NCBI RefSeq assembly: GCF_022605165.1
Contig: NC_063074.1
Coordinates: 647,501 to 711,500 of the forward strand
Source: Purpureocillium takamizusanense
Taxonomy: Eukaryota > Ascomycota > Sordariomycetes > Hypocreales > Ophiocordycipitaceae
Length of the DNA: 64,000 nucleotides
Direction of reading: 5' to 3'
Shown piece after piece: positions 35,594 through 46,874 of this stretch; position 1 is the stretch's first letter, and each line of letters begins with the position of its first letter. The translations under genes were made by a program, and so were the position numbers. Below the pieces are notes generated by a model, which saw only the letters and a program-made list of their open reading frames with translations, was not told where the DNA came from and made no database searches.

Positions 35594-36968
35594 GATGAGA
35601 TTATGCGCTCAATGCCTCTCCTATGTGTGGTTATCGTTGCACCAAACACGACGGACTCGGTTGCGACCGGTGGCGGCGGTGGGCTTGGTGGATGTGGTCT
35701 TGAGTCACAGGGAATTTTTGTCCAGCGACACGACGACCCAGCTGCGCCGTCTCGCGGGGGGGTGAAGAGATTGGCCACGACTTGGGCTTCGAGGCGTCCG
35801 CCAGTGGGATGGCTCGTACCCCGCTAACGCCAGGCTCTGAATCGGCCATGGCGGGGTGAACGAGGTCGGAACATTGATGCTCCAGCTCCCCTCTGAAGCC
35901 TCAGAAGCCGCCTCGGTGGCCCCTTGGCCGGGTGGGCAGGGGCACTGACCACCACAGAGCTAAGGCACTGCTTTTAGCGCTGCCAGAGGCGCGTCAATGG
36001 GTACCAAGGCACACCCAAGGAGGGGGGACTTCGCTGTGGCGGAGACGAGGTGATGTCAATCAGGCATGGTTGGTGATTGCCAGCGACGGCGGGGAGGGCG
36101 GTGGGGGGGCTGGACTCGACGTTTGGGTTTCGAACCGGAGCTCTGTGATCGGTCGGTCAGAACTTCAGAAGAATCTGTTTCTCACGATCCGAGCCTGCTG
36201 TTTTGATCACAGTCACAGCCCTGGTCACTGTCCTCGCAGTCTGTGCTCGTGTGCCCTCCGAGCGCCGCTGAGAAAATAAATGCCGTATCTCACCCAACGG
36301 CTGGACGCTACCTTGGGTGGAACGGCGGGCAGCTTCTTTCCTACCTAGCGTCGTCTGGTTGTTTACAGCGCATTCCCCTGGGTCATCTCCTGCCCGCCGC
36401 CCCGTGCTGCTGCCCCACCCCACCACCTGGCTGGGCCAGCCTCTGCGAGCTGCCTGGGGCGCCGTTCAACCCAGTGGATGGAGGCGACCGCCCGCCAGCC
36501 AGGCCTGCGTCTGCCCAGCAGCCCGCTGCTCTGCTGTGGCTGACCCCCCTGCCAGCAAACAAACCAGCCATGCTCGCCGCTCGTGCCTACTGTCAAAGCT
36601 TCTTCCAGCCTGAGCCTTGTCCCTCCCTCTCCATCCCTCTCCTCCGCACGATCATCATCAGCCTCAACTTGTCGCTCGCCTGACATCGCGCTTCGACACC
36701 CCTGCGCCGCGTCTCGCGTCCATCCAACCCTCACATTGGCTGCTGGCCGGATCTCGTCGCTCCTGGCAGCCAAGTACGCGTTGAGTAGGGGCCCGCTCTG
36801 CGCAACAGCAACAATTGCATCACCAGACACAACCACGCGATCCGCCACCCTCCCGCCGCTACAGCTCGAGTCTCGCCTTATCCATCTCCTTCTAGCCTCT
36901 CGTTCCCGACCCGTCACTGCATATAGTATCGCAGGAACGATCGACGCGCTGTCTCCACGACGCTCATC
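35594..36968. promoter_or_regulatory. Divergent promoter region, PheRS beta / PP2A scaffold
   Basis: 1375 bases between divergent starts. 36360-36960 is C/T-rich on the plus strand and looks like the leader of the PP2A scaffold gene. The frames on both strands here are overlapping and without domains. Confidence 0.5.
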
Positions 36969-39248
36969 ATGGCTGACGCGCCCAACACCAACGATGAGCT
37001 CTACCCCATCGCAGTCCTCATTGACGAGCTCAAGGTATGTCTCTCTGCGCCCCGGTCTGGCGGCTGCGGTTTTTGAGAAGTCCCTAGCTGACTCTCCGTC
37101 CCCTAGCACGACGATGTCATCCTTCGCTTGAATGCCATTCACCGCCTTTCGACGATTGCCCTCGCCCTCGGTGCCGAGCGCACGAGGGAAGAGCTCATCC
37201 CGTTCCTGGATGGTCAGTGTGCCTATCTTATTCCCGACGAAGCCCCTCTAACTCCATCCACAGAATCGGTTGAGGATGAGGATGAGGTCCTGGTTGCCCT
37301 GAGCGAGGAGCTGGGTAGCTTCATCGAGTATGTTGGGGGATCTCAATGGGGCCATGTTCTGCTGTCGCCTCTGGAGAACTTGGCTGCCATCGAGGAGCCC
37401 GTCGTACGGGACAAGGTAAGCACACGATCTAGATCTGGGCCCTTGACAACTGGCGGGCTCGATGGGAACACGTCTCGCTGACACCTCCCAGGCCGTCGAG
37501 TCGCTCAACAAGATCTGCGAAAGCCTCTCCTCTCAACAAGTCGAGGAATACTTTATCCCTCTCACGATCCGACTGTCCAAAGCCGATTGGTTCACGTCCA
37601 AGGTCTCCGGGTGTGGCCTCTACACCACCCCTTACAAAAAGGTTTCTCCGCCTGTTCAAGAGCAGCTCCGCCAACAGTTTGGGCTTTTGGTGCATGACGA
37701 GACCCCCATGGTTCGCCGCCAGGCCGCCACCAACATGGCAAAGTTTGTCAAGGAGATGCCTGCCGCCATAGTCATCGACGAAATGATACCCCTCTTCCAA
37801 CACCTCGTCCAGGACGACCAGGATAGTGTCCGGTTGCTCACCGTCGAGATTCTCATTTCCATTGCGGAGGTCGTGCCCAAGGAGCAACAATCCAGCCACG
37901 GCGTCCTCCTGACGTCACTGCGCAATTTGATAGAGGACAAGAGCTGGAGGGTTCGGTATATGATTGCTGACAGGTTTGAAAAGGTGTGTATCACTACGGC
38001 CTCGTCCCTTGTCTTCAATTATACTAAGTCGCATGAACAGATTGCCAGAGCAGTCGATGAGGAGGTCGTGTCCAGAGACCTGGTGCCCGCGTTCGTCAAG
38101 CTTCTGAAAGACAATGAAGCCGAGGTGCGGACGGCCATTGCTGGACAGATTCCCGGGTTCTGCGCTCTCGTGGACAGGAACACACTCCTGAACGACATCA
38201 TGGGCAGCATTGAGGATCTCGTGTCCGACACCTCGCAGCACGTACGTGCAGCACTTGGAACTCAAATCAGCGGGCTGGCCCCGATCCTGGGCAAACAAGA
38301 GTAGGTTATCTCACGTTTCAGGTATTGCTCTTGGGCTAACAAAAAATCTTAGGACCATCGACCACTTGCTCCCGATGTTTGTGCAGATGCTTAAGGACGA
38401 GTTTCCGGAGGTTAGGCTCCACATTATCTCGAAGCTTGAGCTCGTCAATCAAGGCAAGTCATGTACCCAGCGTGGCCAGAAATTTGGCTAACAACGCACA
38501 GTTATTGGCATAGATCATCTTTCGCAGTCCCTACTGCCCGCTATCGTGCAACTGGCAGAGGACAAGCAGTGGCGTGTTCGACTGGCTATCATCGAGTACA
38601 TTCCCCTCTTGGCCAGCCAGTTAGGCGTCAAGTTCTTCGACGAAAAGCTCAGCAACCTGTGCATGGGCTGGCTGGGTGACACTGTGTTCTCCATCCGAGA
38701 GGCCGCCACACACAACCTGAAGAAGCTAACTGAGGTATTTGGTGTTGAGTGGGCAAGCGAGCAGATCATCCCCAAGGTAATGGGCATGGGCAGCCATCCA
38801 AACTACCTATACAGGATGACCACCTGCTTCGCCATCTCTGTAAGTCGTTTCCGACTGGTTCCTGTGGTGAGAAATTGCTGACAGGCCGCCGCAGACCCTG
38901 GCTACCGTGGTTAGTCTCGATGTAATTGCCAAATCGATCTTGCCCATGCTTGACAAGATGGTCGATGACGACATCCCCAACATCCGGTTCAACGTGGCCA
39001 AGACATACTCTGTCCTGATCAGCGCTCTGCGTCGTCTGCCGGAAGAGGGCACCCTGTACTCGTTGGAGAAGGAGGGCGCTGAGATCACGCCGTCTCCCCG
39101 CGGCAATGAGCTTATTCAGCAGCGGATCTTGCCGAATCTCACCAAGCTGCAGAAGGACGACGACGTAGATGTGCGTTACTTTGCCACGACTGCGGCGGTG
39201 GAGGCGACGGGTGCCTCGGGGGGCGAGCCTATGAGTACATCACCATAG
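36969..39248 (+). CDS. TPD3: Protein phosphatase 2A scaffold (A) subunit
   Basis: Eight exons: 36969-37034, 37107-37212, 37264-37415, 37492-37983, 38041-38300, 38353-38453, 38502-38839, 38895-39248. They give 622 residues. The protein is made of HEAT repeats. Typical family pieces are [43 protein letters not shown] and [12 protein letters not shown]. The A subunit holds the catalytic C and regulatory B subunits together and so sets PP2A specificity. Sixth intron: 38454-38501, 48 nt, starts GC (GCAAGT) rather than GT. Two other introns, 37213-37263 and 37984-38040, are multiples of three without stops. The gene is convergent with EFM4. Confidence 0.96.
38454..38501 (+). other. GC-AG intron in the PP2A scaffold gene
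   Basis: Reading frame and family similarity demand a joint CAA-G|TT-ATT. The only fitting donor is GCAAGT. The other signals are normal: GCTAAC branch sequence and CACAG acceptor. Confidence 0.85.
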
Positions 39249-39607
39249 ATGAGCGGCAAAAACAGAAGAGAAGTAATGAAGCAATCGATTATTGCCATGA
39301 CTAGAGTAAACAAAATGGGACAAGACATATATCTCTTGTTACTTCGTTTCTCCTCCGGGGGTGGAAGGCAGATTAGCAGAAGTGCAAAGGGGCATGTCTG
39401 TTCAAGACTCATGTCGATTTCATTCATAAGAGCATTGACGCGTGAGCCTAGCTCTGTTGAGAGACGGATCAAGGGACGTTGGAGCGTGAAGCCACCCAGC
39501 GGCGGCAGTACTCGCTCCGGTGATGAGGGGTATCATGGTGCCGTGCGGCGTGTTCGTAGAATCAAATCTGACTTTCTGCTTTTGTTGCTTTGTTTTGCGC
39601 GCGCCGC
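39249..39607. other. Spacer between convergent genes
   Basis: 359 bases hold the 3' ends of the PP2A scaffold and EFM4 genes. No gene seen. Confidence 0.5.
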
Positions 39608-40679
39608 TCATCTTCTTCTAAAACACAGCGTGCTTATGGTCTGCCCCTTGACGCCCCCGAAACTGAAGGTACGATACTGCACACGCCCAGCGACGTCGAA
39701 CTGCCCCGTCTCGCTCCTTTGTGCCGTCGGCGGAACGAACCACGCTCGGAGCTCCTCCTCGGTCCAGTTGCAGCTGGTGACGAGGAAGATGCCGCCAGGG
39801 CGGACGAGCCGCAGCACGCACTCGCGGTAGCATTCGCAGAGGCGGCGGCCGGTGGCCGGGTCGCGAGCGTCGGAGAGGGATATAGCGTCGAAGGTGCCCT
39901 TGTCGAGGACGACATCCCAGCCCGACGTCTGGGCGCCGTTTAGGACGGTCGAGGAGTCGCCGGCGAAGACGTCCCACTCGGAGAACTCGACGGCGGACGG
40001 CGGGGGTCTGCTTTCCCCGCCGTCGTCGCCATCTTTGCCATCGTCTTCCTCTTGTTGTTGCTCCTCGGCGCGCGATGCGGCGACCTGCCTGGCCAGCGCG
40101 ACGCTCTGGGGGCTGTAGTCGACGCCGAGCGCGCGGGCGGACCAGCCGTCGTCGCGCAGTGCGAAGAGCAGGGAGCCGTTGCCGCAGCCGAGGTCGAGCA
40201 GCGAGGACGTGCCCCTTGCCAAGGCCGGCGACGAGGGCGACTTGTTTCCCTCCTCCTCCCCCTTCTCCTCCTCTTGATTCTGCGGTTGTTGTTCTCGCTC
40301 GAGGTCGGCCAAAAACTCTACCATCTTAGCCTCGGCGTCCGAGTCGTCGAACCAGACAGTGCCAATGTCGGACGGGTCGGCGGCATGGTTGCACAGCTCA
40401 TTTGTGTAGAGCTTGTTCCAGCTGGCGCAGTAACACATTGGAGAGATTTTGATTAGCCCGGCAATACAAGAGAGAACATAACGGCCGAGATTTTGAGGTG
40501 TCTCGTTTCACCATCCGCGGGCAATGGACAAACCGAATGGATGGCCAGTGAACAAAGGTCCTTCTCGCGAAGATAGAAATGGGGCGGGGGGGGCACGAGG
40601 TGATGATGCTCACTCACTATTCTTTGGTTCCCAGCTCAGCGGGCTCCAGGTAAGCCGGCTGCCTCTCCGCGCCGGTCAT
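39608..40679 (-). CDS. EFM4: Protein-lysine methyltransferase, EFM4/METTL10 type (eEF1A methylation)
   Basis: Two exons on the minus strand, 40679-40618 and 40421-39608, joined across a 196-nt intron in the family motif L-G-T-K-E-Y-W, give 291 residues. The SAM-binding motif I reads L-L-D-L-G-C-G-N-G at about 95-103. V-L-D-K-G-T-F-D-A-I-S-L follows (post-I and motif region), then G-G-I-F-L-V-T-S-C-N-W-T, the EFM4 signature S-C-N. Yeast Efm4 and human METTL10 methylate lysine of translation elongation factor 1A. Two acidic low-complexity loops, near residues 62-85 and 128-152, enlarge the protein and are unlike the rest. The start was fixed by the exon-1 match M-T-G-A-E-R...E-L-G-T-K-E-Y. Confidence 0.92.
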
Positions 40680-41433
40680 TGTCAAAAATTTCTCTCACTC
40701 TTGCGCGTTAGCTAAGAGAGAAGGACGACGCGGCACTGCGGTTCGGTCAGAGGGTCTGGACGGGTCGCGGGATGTCGTCGCGTAGTTGGGGCTCTTTTTT
40801 GCCTGGAGGGGTCCTCGCAGCTCCAGAAGCGGAAGGCGGTGGCAATCGCAAATAGAGGGGCTCCAGAGGATCCCGTCTGCCCACAGAGGCACTTTCGGTA
40901 TCAAGGTGGAGCAAATATCCGCTGCGGGCCAGCTTGGTTTATGCTCATCGAACTCTTCGCGTCACTTGTATAACAGATCAAAAGCTAGAGCCATGCCTGG
41001 CACTCGTGTTTCATAAGATTTCCTAGGGTATTGGTAGCAATACAACATAAGAGGTAGCAAATCTTTGCGAGCCCTTGCCGGAGCCAGAATGTTAGGCAAG
41101 GAAGTGACGTCTAACAAGCCGCCATGTCATTCGAACGCCGCCTATGCAGAATAGCGGGCGCCGCACGGGGTTCACCTAGCCCATGGCCGGATTCCCAAAC
41201 GTGCAGATCTCTTTCCCGGGCCAGCATCCTCCTCTATGCTCTATCTCGTGAGCATAAAGTGCATCCTACCATCCCACAATGGGTAAGCAGGAATCGGACG
41301 GAGCCGGGCGAGGCTGTGGCGCAAAACTCGTTGTCAAAAAAGACCGTTCCCAACACCGGGCCCCATGCGTAAATCAACCGTGAACCCACGAAAAGCAACC
41401 AGCCAGTGGAAGAGAGAGGGAATCGTCGTTCTC
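40680..41433. other. Spacer between EFM4 start and eIF6 end
   Basis: Contains the EFM4 promoter and the eIF6 terminator, both on the minus strand. No gene seen. Confidence 0.5.
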
Positions 41434-42400
41434 TCAGTAGAAGCTCTCGACCATGGTGTCCTTCATGCTCGTGTTGATGTTGCTGGGCCCGGCACCCTCG
41501 CCGAGCCGGAAGACGCTCTCGATGACGCTCAGCTCCGTGGCCGTAGTGTCAAGCCCAGTGACGGCGAGCCAGTCATTGACCACCATGCCGGCGCCGACGA
41601 CGTTGCTGCCGCGGTTGACGCTGCCAGCGACGAGAGGCACCTGGAGCAAGCTCGACAGCTCGTCCTGGTCCTGAATGCTCGTCTTGGGGTGCACAAGGCC
41701 ACCCTGGTTGGACAAGCTCATGTAACTGCCGACGAGGACGTTGTCGGCGACGGTTTGGCGGAAGACCTCGACGCCGAGCACGTCGGCGATGATCTCCTCA
41801 GTCTCCCGTTCGAGATCGGGGTGAATGAGGGCGATGTGGTCATTGGTGGCGATGACGTTTCCCAGGGCCGAGAGGCGCTCCTCGATGCGCTGGATGCGCA
41901 CCGAGTCGGGCAGCGAATTGCGCAGGTGTTGCAGCTCCTGGTCAGTTGTTGACGTGGGGACCAGCAAGCCCTTGCGGTTGCCGGCCGTCAGGCGGCCGAT
42001 GATGCGCGTGCCAGCGATAGTTGTCCGCACCGTAGGCACCATGTCTTGGAGCTCAGCCTCGAAAACACTGCGTCGCTTTGTCAGCTTCGGGGTCGATGTT
42101 CCCGCAAATGTGTGTCTTTCACGGCCGCAATGCGCCGCGCCATGGTGGGAGAACCGACCTGTAGAAGTTCTCGCTGGCACCGAGAGCCACCAAGGCATAT
42201 GAATTTGTGAGAGTCGAGAAGACTCCAACCCTGCCATGTCATGTCAGCATCTTGGACGGGCAGGATTCAACGGTACGGGTAGGCCGGCGAGCGGCCCAGG
42301 CGAATGAATGGCGGGGGCGGGGTCGTCGTCCGTCCCGCGTCCGTCGTAGCAGGGTGCTGACATACTCGTTGGAGTTCTCAAATTGCGCGCGAACAGCCAT
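41434..42400 (-). CDS. TIF6: Translation initiation factor 6 (60S anti-association factor)
   Basis: Three exons on the minus strand, 42400-42366, 42230-42159 and 42067-41434, give 246 residues, matching the usual 245-246. It begins [16 protein letters not shown]. The pseudo-fivefold eIF6 repeats contain [15 protein letters not shown] and [11 protein letters not shown]. The C-terminal tail has R-L-G-E...[11 protein letters not shown]. eIF6 binds pre-60S and free 60S subunits, keeps them from joining 40S and is needed for 60S maturation. It is transcribed in the same direction as EFM4. Confidence 0.97.
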
Positions 42401-43731
42401 GATGGAAAATTTGATTCCGATGAATGAACGAAGGGCTTGGCTCGCTGGGTGAGGAAGTGGAGGGAGGTTCGGTGGTGGAGGAGCTGAGGAAGGTGTTGAG
42501 GTCGCGGATGCTTTGACGCAGCTGATTTTTCTCTTGAGCAAGAGGAGTGGATTATTTGGCTGCTGGTAGGCGTGGGTTCGACCTTACCTTATGTACTGAG
42601 GGCGCCAAGGGGCGGTTGAAAGTACCGACCGCGCTGGTGTCTGGTGGCGAGTACCGATTCCTGCTGTTATTAGTGCTGCAGTTCAGCGATGGATGGTGCT
42701 GTGGTACCGTTGGCAGGAAGGAGTGGGGGCAGCCCAGCCCATCTTGCTTGCTTCCTGGCTTAGCTTCCCGCGCTGGAGCCGCTTCCGTCTACTATCACCA
42801 TTCGCACTACACAGAACATCGTGCTTTGCAGGAAACGCCTTGGGAGAAGCCGAGTCACACCCCGGAAATTGTGCAACAGGCTGACTTGCCTTGCGCCTCT
42901 TCTCTCTACGGGTATCTCTGGCATCGTCCCGCGGAGAAGAACGGTACATCTGATACGCTGGGAGGAAGCCGCACCAACCCGGCGCCCCCAGTGCAGGGAC
43001 TTGCTAACCTGCGCGGCGCAGAATGTGTGACTCAACGCGCTCCACGACCCCGTCTTGGCCCGTCGCCACTACTGGCTAGACAAAGTATGAGTCTTTTCGA
43101 GTCTTGCCTACGATGCACTTCGCCCACGCAGTGCTACCTACCAAAGCGCCCCAAACTGCCCCCAAAAACAGCATGCATTGTGGAGCGGATGGAGGCAAGG
43201 GAACAGTCACACAGACACAGGCACGGGCGTGACAGACAGGGTCCTTCTGTCTGCAGTGCCATCTGGATTGGCTGGATGTGATTCTCACCTTGTATTACTA
43301 CTAGTGTCGTCACAGCATCTCGGTGCTCACAGCCGTGGCGCCAATTGACTTTTGCGTCCCCATTCTACACAACACGTCCACCGAGCCTTCACATCGTCGC
43401 GTCCACCCCATCGCGGTCCTGCGCGCATACCGACGCACCACTTGAAAGCGCTCAGCCCTCAGATATGCATCTCTTTGGTAACAGGAATCTGCCTTATACC
43501 GTACCGCAATGCGAGGCACTGCATCGCTCCACGCCGCCATGATGCAATCCCGTGGCCAACTCCTGGCCACCTTCCGTGCACCCTATTGAGTTCCTGGTAT
43601 CGCCTCGGCCCATTTTATCATCATGACATCTCGCCAACTCGAAAATGCACACGTCTTATCCTCCGTCACCGTTCCGATGTCAATTCGTCGCTGCTGGACT
43701 CCCATCAATGCGCTCCAATCCACAAGGCCCT
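42401..43731. other. Intergenic; one long chance frame
   Basis: A 244-codon plus-strand frame (42547-43281) is open but has no domain, irregular composition and no good start, and was rejected as a gene. The stretch must carry the eIF6 promoter on its left side. Confidence 0.5.
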
Positions 43732-45514
43732 TCAGATCGTCCACACCGGCGCCTTGATCAGCACCTGGCGGCCCCTAACTTCCAACGCAACGAACCCCGC
43801 GAGCCGCACGTTGCCAGCGTCGTTGGGAAGTCCTGCATGAGTGTCCCTGTCAGTACTCATGCGTTCGGCAAGCGACGCGTTACTGCCGTTCCGGCCCGTC
43901 TCGAGAGCTTTCATGGGCCCGCTTGTCAACATACCGGCCTTGACCTTGTCACCTCGCATCCGGCCGTTCTTGTCCTTTTCCTTATCCGGTTCGTCGTCGT
44001 CGTCGTCCCCGCCTGCGTCTGCCTCGGTCTTTTGGTTCTCAAGGACCGGCAGGCCCGTCTTCTCAACCTCCATCAGGTGCGGCTGCACTATCTCCCCAGG
44101 CAGAGGGTACATGATGGCTACATCACGGCTCTCTAGTGGAAGGCTCGACGCGATCGCCACTGCCAGCTCCGCGATCATGGACGTGCTGCCTTCAACTCCG
44201 GCAGGCGGGGGGCTGCTTAGATGCTGATAGAGGTGTGCAGTCAGGTCTGACGTCGCTTTGCTCGTAAACATCGCTCTGTTGTCCGTCGCCGAGTTGAACT
44301 TCTTCTGCAGGCCATCCAACGTTGCCATCCTCCAGTTCACCACCTTGGTCGTCAGCGCGTCGAACTCTGCTTGGCTGTGCATCGTGTAGGCGTTGCCCCG
44401 GATGCTAAGCTCAATCTCCTTGAGCTGGGAGCTGAGCTGCGGGTCGAGCGCAGGGTGAAAGCACTTGTTGAATATCTCATCTACGAGCCATCTCGAGACA
44501 ATGGCTCGGCCAACCGCGGTCATCTCCTGTTTGCCCGTCTTGAGCGCGTCGGCGCTCACGTAACCTTCGAGCCATTGCGGCAGGCTGCGCCAGTCCTTGC
44601 GGATGTTGAACGCTAGGTTGTTGATGGCACCATTGAGGCGGTTGAATCGGGTGGTATATTCGTTGTCGTCCCACGCCGTACGGGACGCCGACATGCGTTG
44701 ATTCGCAACGGCGTTTTGGAGTGTCTCAACCTGGCTCGTGAGCTGCTCTATTTGGGACTTGCCGTCAAAGTAGAGTCGCTTCACGTTCTTGTACTTCGTG
44801 ACTAATTTCCGGGTTAGCCATTTGCCATCAGGCGGATGGCGTCGATGCGATGGGAAGGCTGGGACTCACGGAGATCCTTGAACTGCTTGTCTGGGTCGGC
44901 ATCGCGGTCGGGGTTTGACGGCTGCGGGCTGTTTCGCCCCTGCTCGACGACACCTGACCCTTCAAACTGCGATGCTCGATCACTTCGGTAGGCGGGGTTT
45001 TGGGGGCCACCCTGGCCGTGTGGGGGCGGAAGAGGGCTCATGACGTTCATGGGCACGCCGCCTTGGCGATACCCGGGCGGCGGGCCCGGTGGCGGCTCGA
45101 TCTGGCCTCGGAGAGCCTTTTCGTTGTCCAGGCGTCGACTCGGGGCCGAGGCGCCTCCGGGAGGAGCCATCGCAGATTGTTGCAGGGCTTGGGCTTGTGT
45201 ATTGGTCACCTGCTGGACGGGAGGCGGGTTAGGAGTCGACAGGGACGGATCTAGGTCCTGGGCAGAGGCGTAGTGCACGGCGGGGGAGCTCTGCGCCGAC
45301 TGCTGCTGATTGGCAGACCTCTGATCAGGGTCGGTTATCGGCGATTCGTGCGAAAGCTGGGAGATGGTCTCAGGGTTTTGTTGTACGCCAAAGTGGCTGG
45401 TTATCAGACGAGGTTCTTGACCGAGCTGATAAGGGCCCTGCGGTGAATTGCCCCCGTGATGAAACTGTTGTTGCTGGTGGCTCGGTGGTGGTGGCTGCAG
45501 GTCGTACGTCGCAG

Positions 45515-45549
<35 letters not shown>

Positions 45550-46874
45550 GGTGGTGGTGGTTGTTGTGGTTGTGGTTGTGGTTGCTGCTGCTGGGGCTCG
45601 TAGTGGATTTGTTGGTCCTGAAGGTGCAGCGTTCCCTGACGTTGCAGCGGCTGCGGCTGGTGGTGCTGCTGCTGATGGTGCTGGTGGGTTTGGTGGGGCA
45701 GGTGGTCCGACGCCTGATACAGCTCCTCGTCGTAGGGCGACGTGTCGAGATGCTCGCGAGAAACTTGGCGGATGGTCGTACTCGGATAGACAATCCTCGA
45801 GTCCTGCGGGTGAATTTGGGGGTTAGACTCTTGGGCAGAATACGGGTACTCGTCCACCTCGCCCAGGTCGTGCAGTGGTGAGGGCTGTTGGCTAGGCGGA
45901 CCCTGGTACCAGTCGCGGTCGGAGCTGGACTGCTGGTGCTGCTGGTGCTGGGTGGCCTGCGGCAGGTTCCCAGTCTTGATGATGGGAGGAGGGTTGCTTA
46001 TTCTCTTGGACGGCCTGCGTGCAAGTCCGGCGGTGTTATCGTAGGAGCCTTGGTGAGCGTGGCCGTGTTGCTGCGGAGGCGCGGGGTCGTGAGAGCTCCG
46101 ACCAGAGCCGAAGAAGCCCTTGAACAGCTTGCGCGTGGACCGCTTCTCGGGAGCGTTTGTTGCAATTGGGGACGGCTGGTAGGTCCCCGCGCTCGGCAGG
46201 TCCTCAATGGAGCCGGAGGCGATACCGTAGACCTGGGGGTGCTGCTGGTGGTGCTGTTGAGTTAGGTGGTGAGCGGATGGGTCGTAGCGTTGGTTCTGGG
46301 AGCGGCTGACTGCAGCAGCGTCGGCAAAGTCGATGGGGGTCGCAGGGTGCTGGTGACGAGCATCAAAAACGGGCGAACCGCCGTGAGCGACGTCAGATGA
46401 GGTCTGCAGCGGCGGGAGCCTCACGCCAGCCGACTGATGGCCGTAAAAATTCGCGTGCTGCTGCGAGTGCGGCGGCGGCGGCGGCTGCTGCTGCTGCGAC
46501 GACGACGACGACGGCAATGAGGCCGTTGGGTGTTGCGGCTGCTGTGAAAGTTGGTGTTGCTGGGCGTCAACAAAGTGCTCGTTGGAGCTGAGGCCGGCGG
46601 TGGAGGACAAGGCTGATTGGGGGGTTGTGTCGACTGGCGAGTCGGCCTGGCCTGGCGGTGCACCTGCGCCGGCGGCGGTGGTGGTGCTATTATTATGACT
46701 TGTACTGCTGGCGGTAGGCGCAGGGACCGTGGCTGCTGCGCCTGGGCCCGAGCCCGAAGCAGCGGCAGAGCCTGACCCGGGGCCAGTGACGGGCGCGACA
46801 GCGGGCAGCGGGGGCTCGGCTAATGCGTGCTGCGAACGGTTGCTGTGCTTGCTCAAGCGACCGAAGCTCGGCAT
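43732..46874 (-). CDS. Gln/Pro/His-rich conserved fungal protein with helical C-terminal domain
   Basis: Two exons on the minus strand, 46874-44870 and 44801-43732, across a 68-nt GTGAGT...TTAG intron in matching phase, give 1024 residues. The first 600 residues are low complexity: Ser/Ala/Gly near the start, then Pro, His and Gln runs, with a run of eleven Gln at about 443-453. From about residue 640 the sequence becomes ordered. It includes P-D-K-Q-F-K-D-L, T-K-Y-K-N-V-K-R-L-Y-F-D, a coiled-coil-like Q-L-T-S-Q-V-E-T-L-Q-N-A-V, W-D-D-N-E-Y-T-T-R-F-N-R-L-N-G-A-I-N-N-L-A-F and more helices to about residue 900. The C-terminus ends G-R-Q-V-L-I-K-A-P-V-W. I know the ordered part as a filamentous-fungal domain of unknown function. 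The start M-P-S-F-G-R-L-S was chosen for its conserved look. Confidence 0.85.
45514..45546. repeat. CTG/CAG triplet run inside the Gln-rich gene
   Basis: Eleven consecutive triplets, read as polyglutamine on the minus strand. Part of the coding sequence of the Gln-rich protein. Confidence 0.85.

Noticed and set aside
42547..43281. 244-codon plus-strand open frame upstream of eIF6
   Set aside because: No domain, irregular composition, no splice context and no conserved-looking start. Long chance frames are common in GC-rich DNA.
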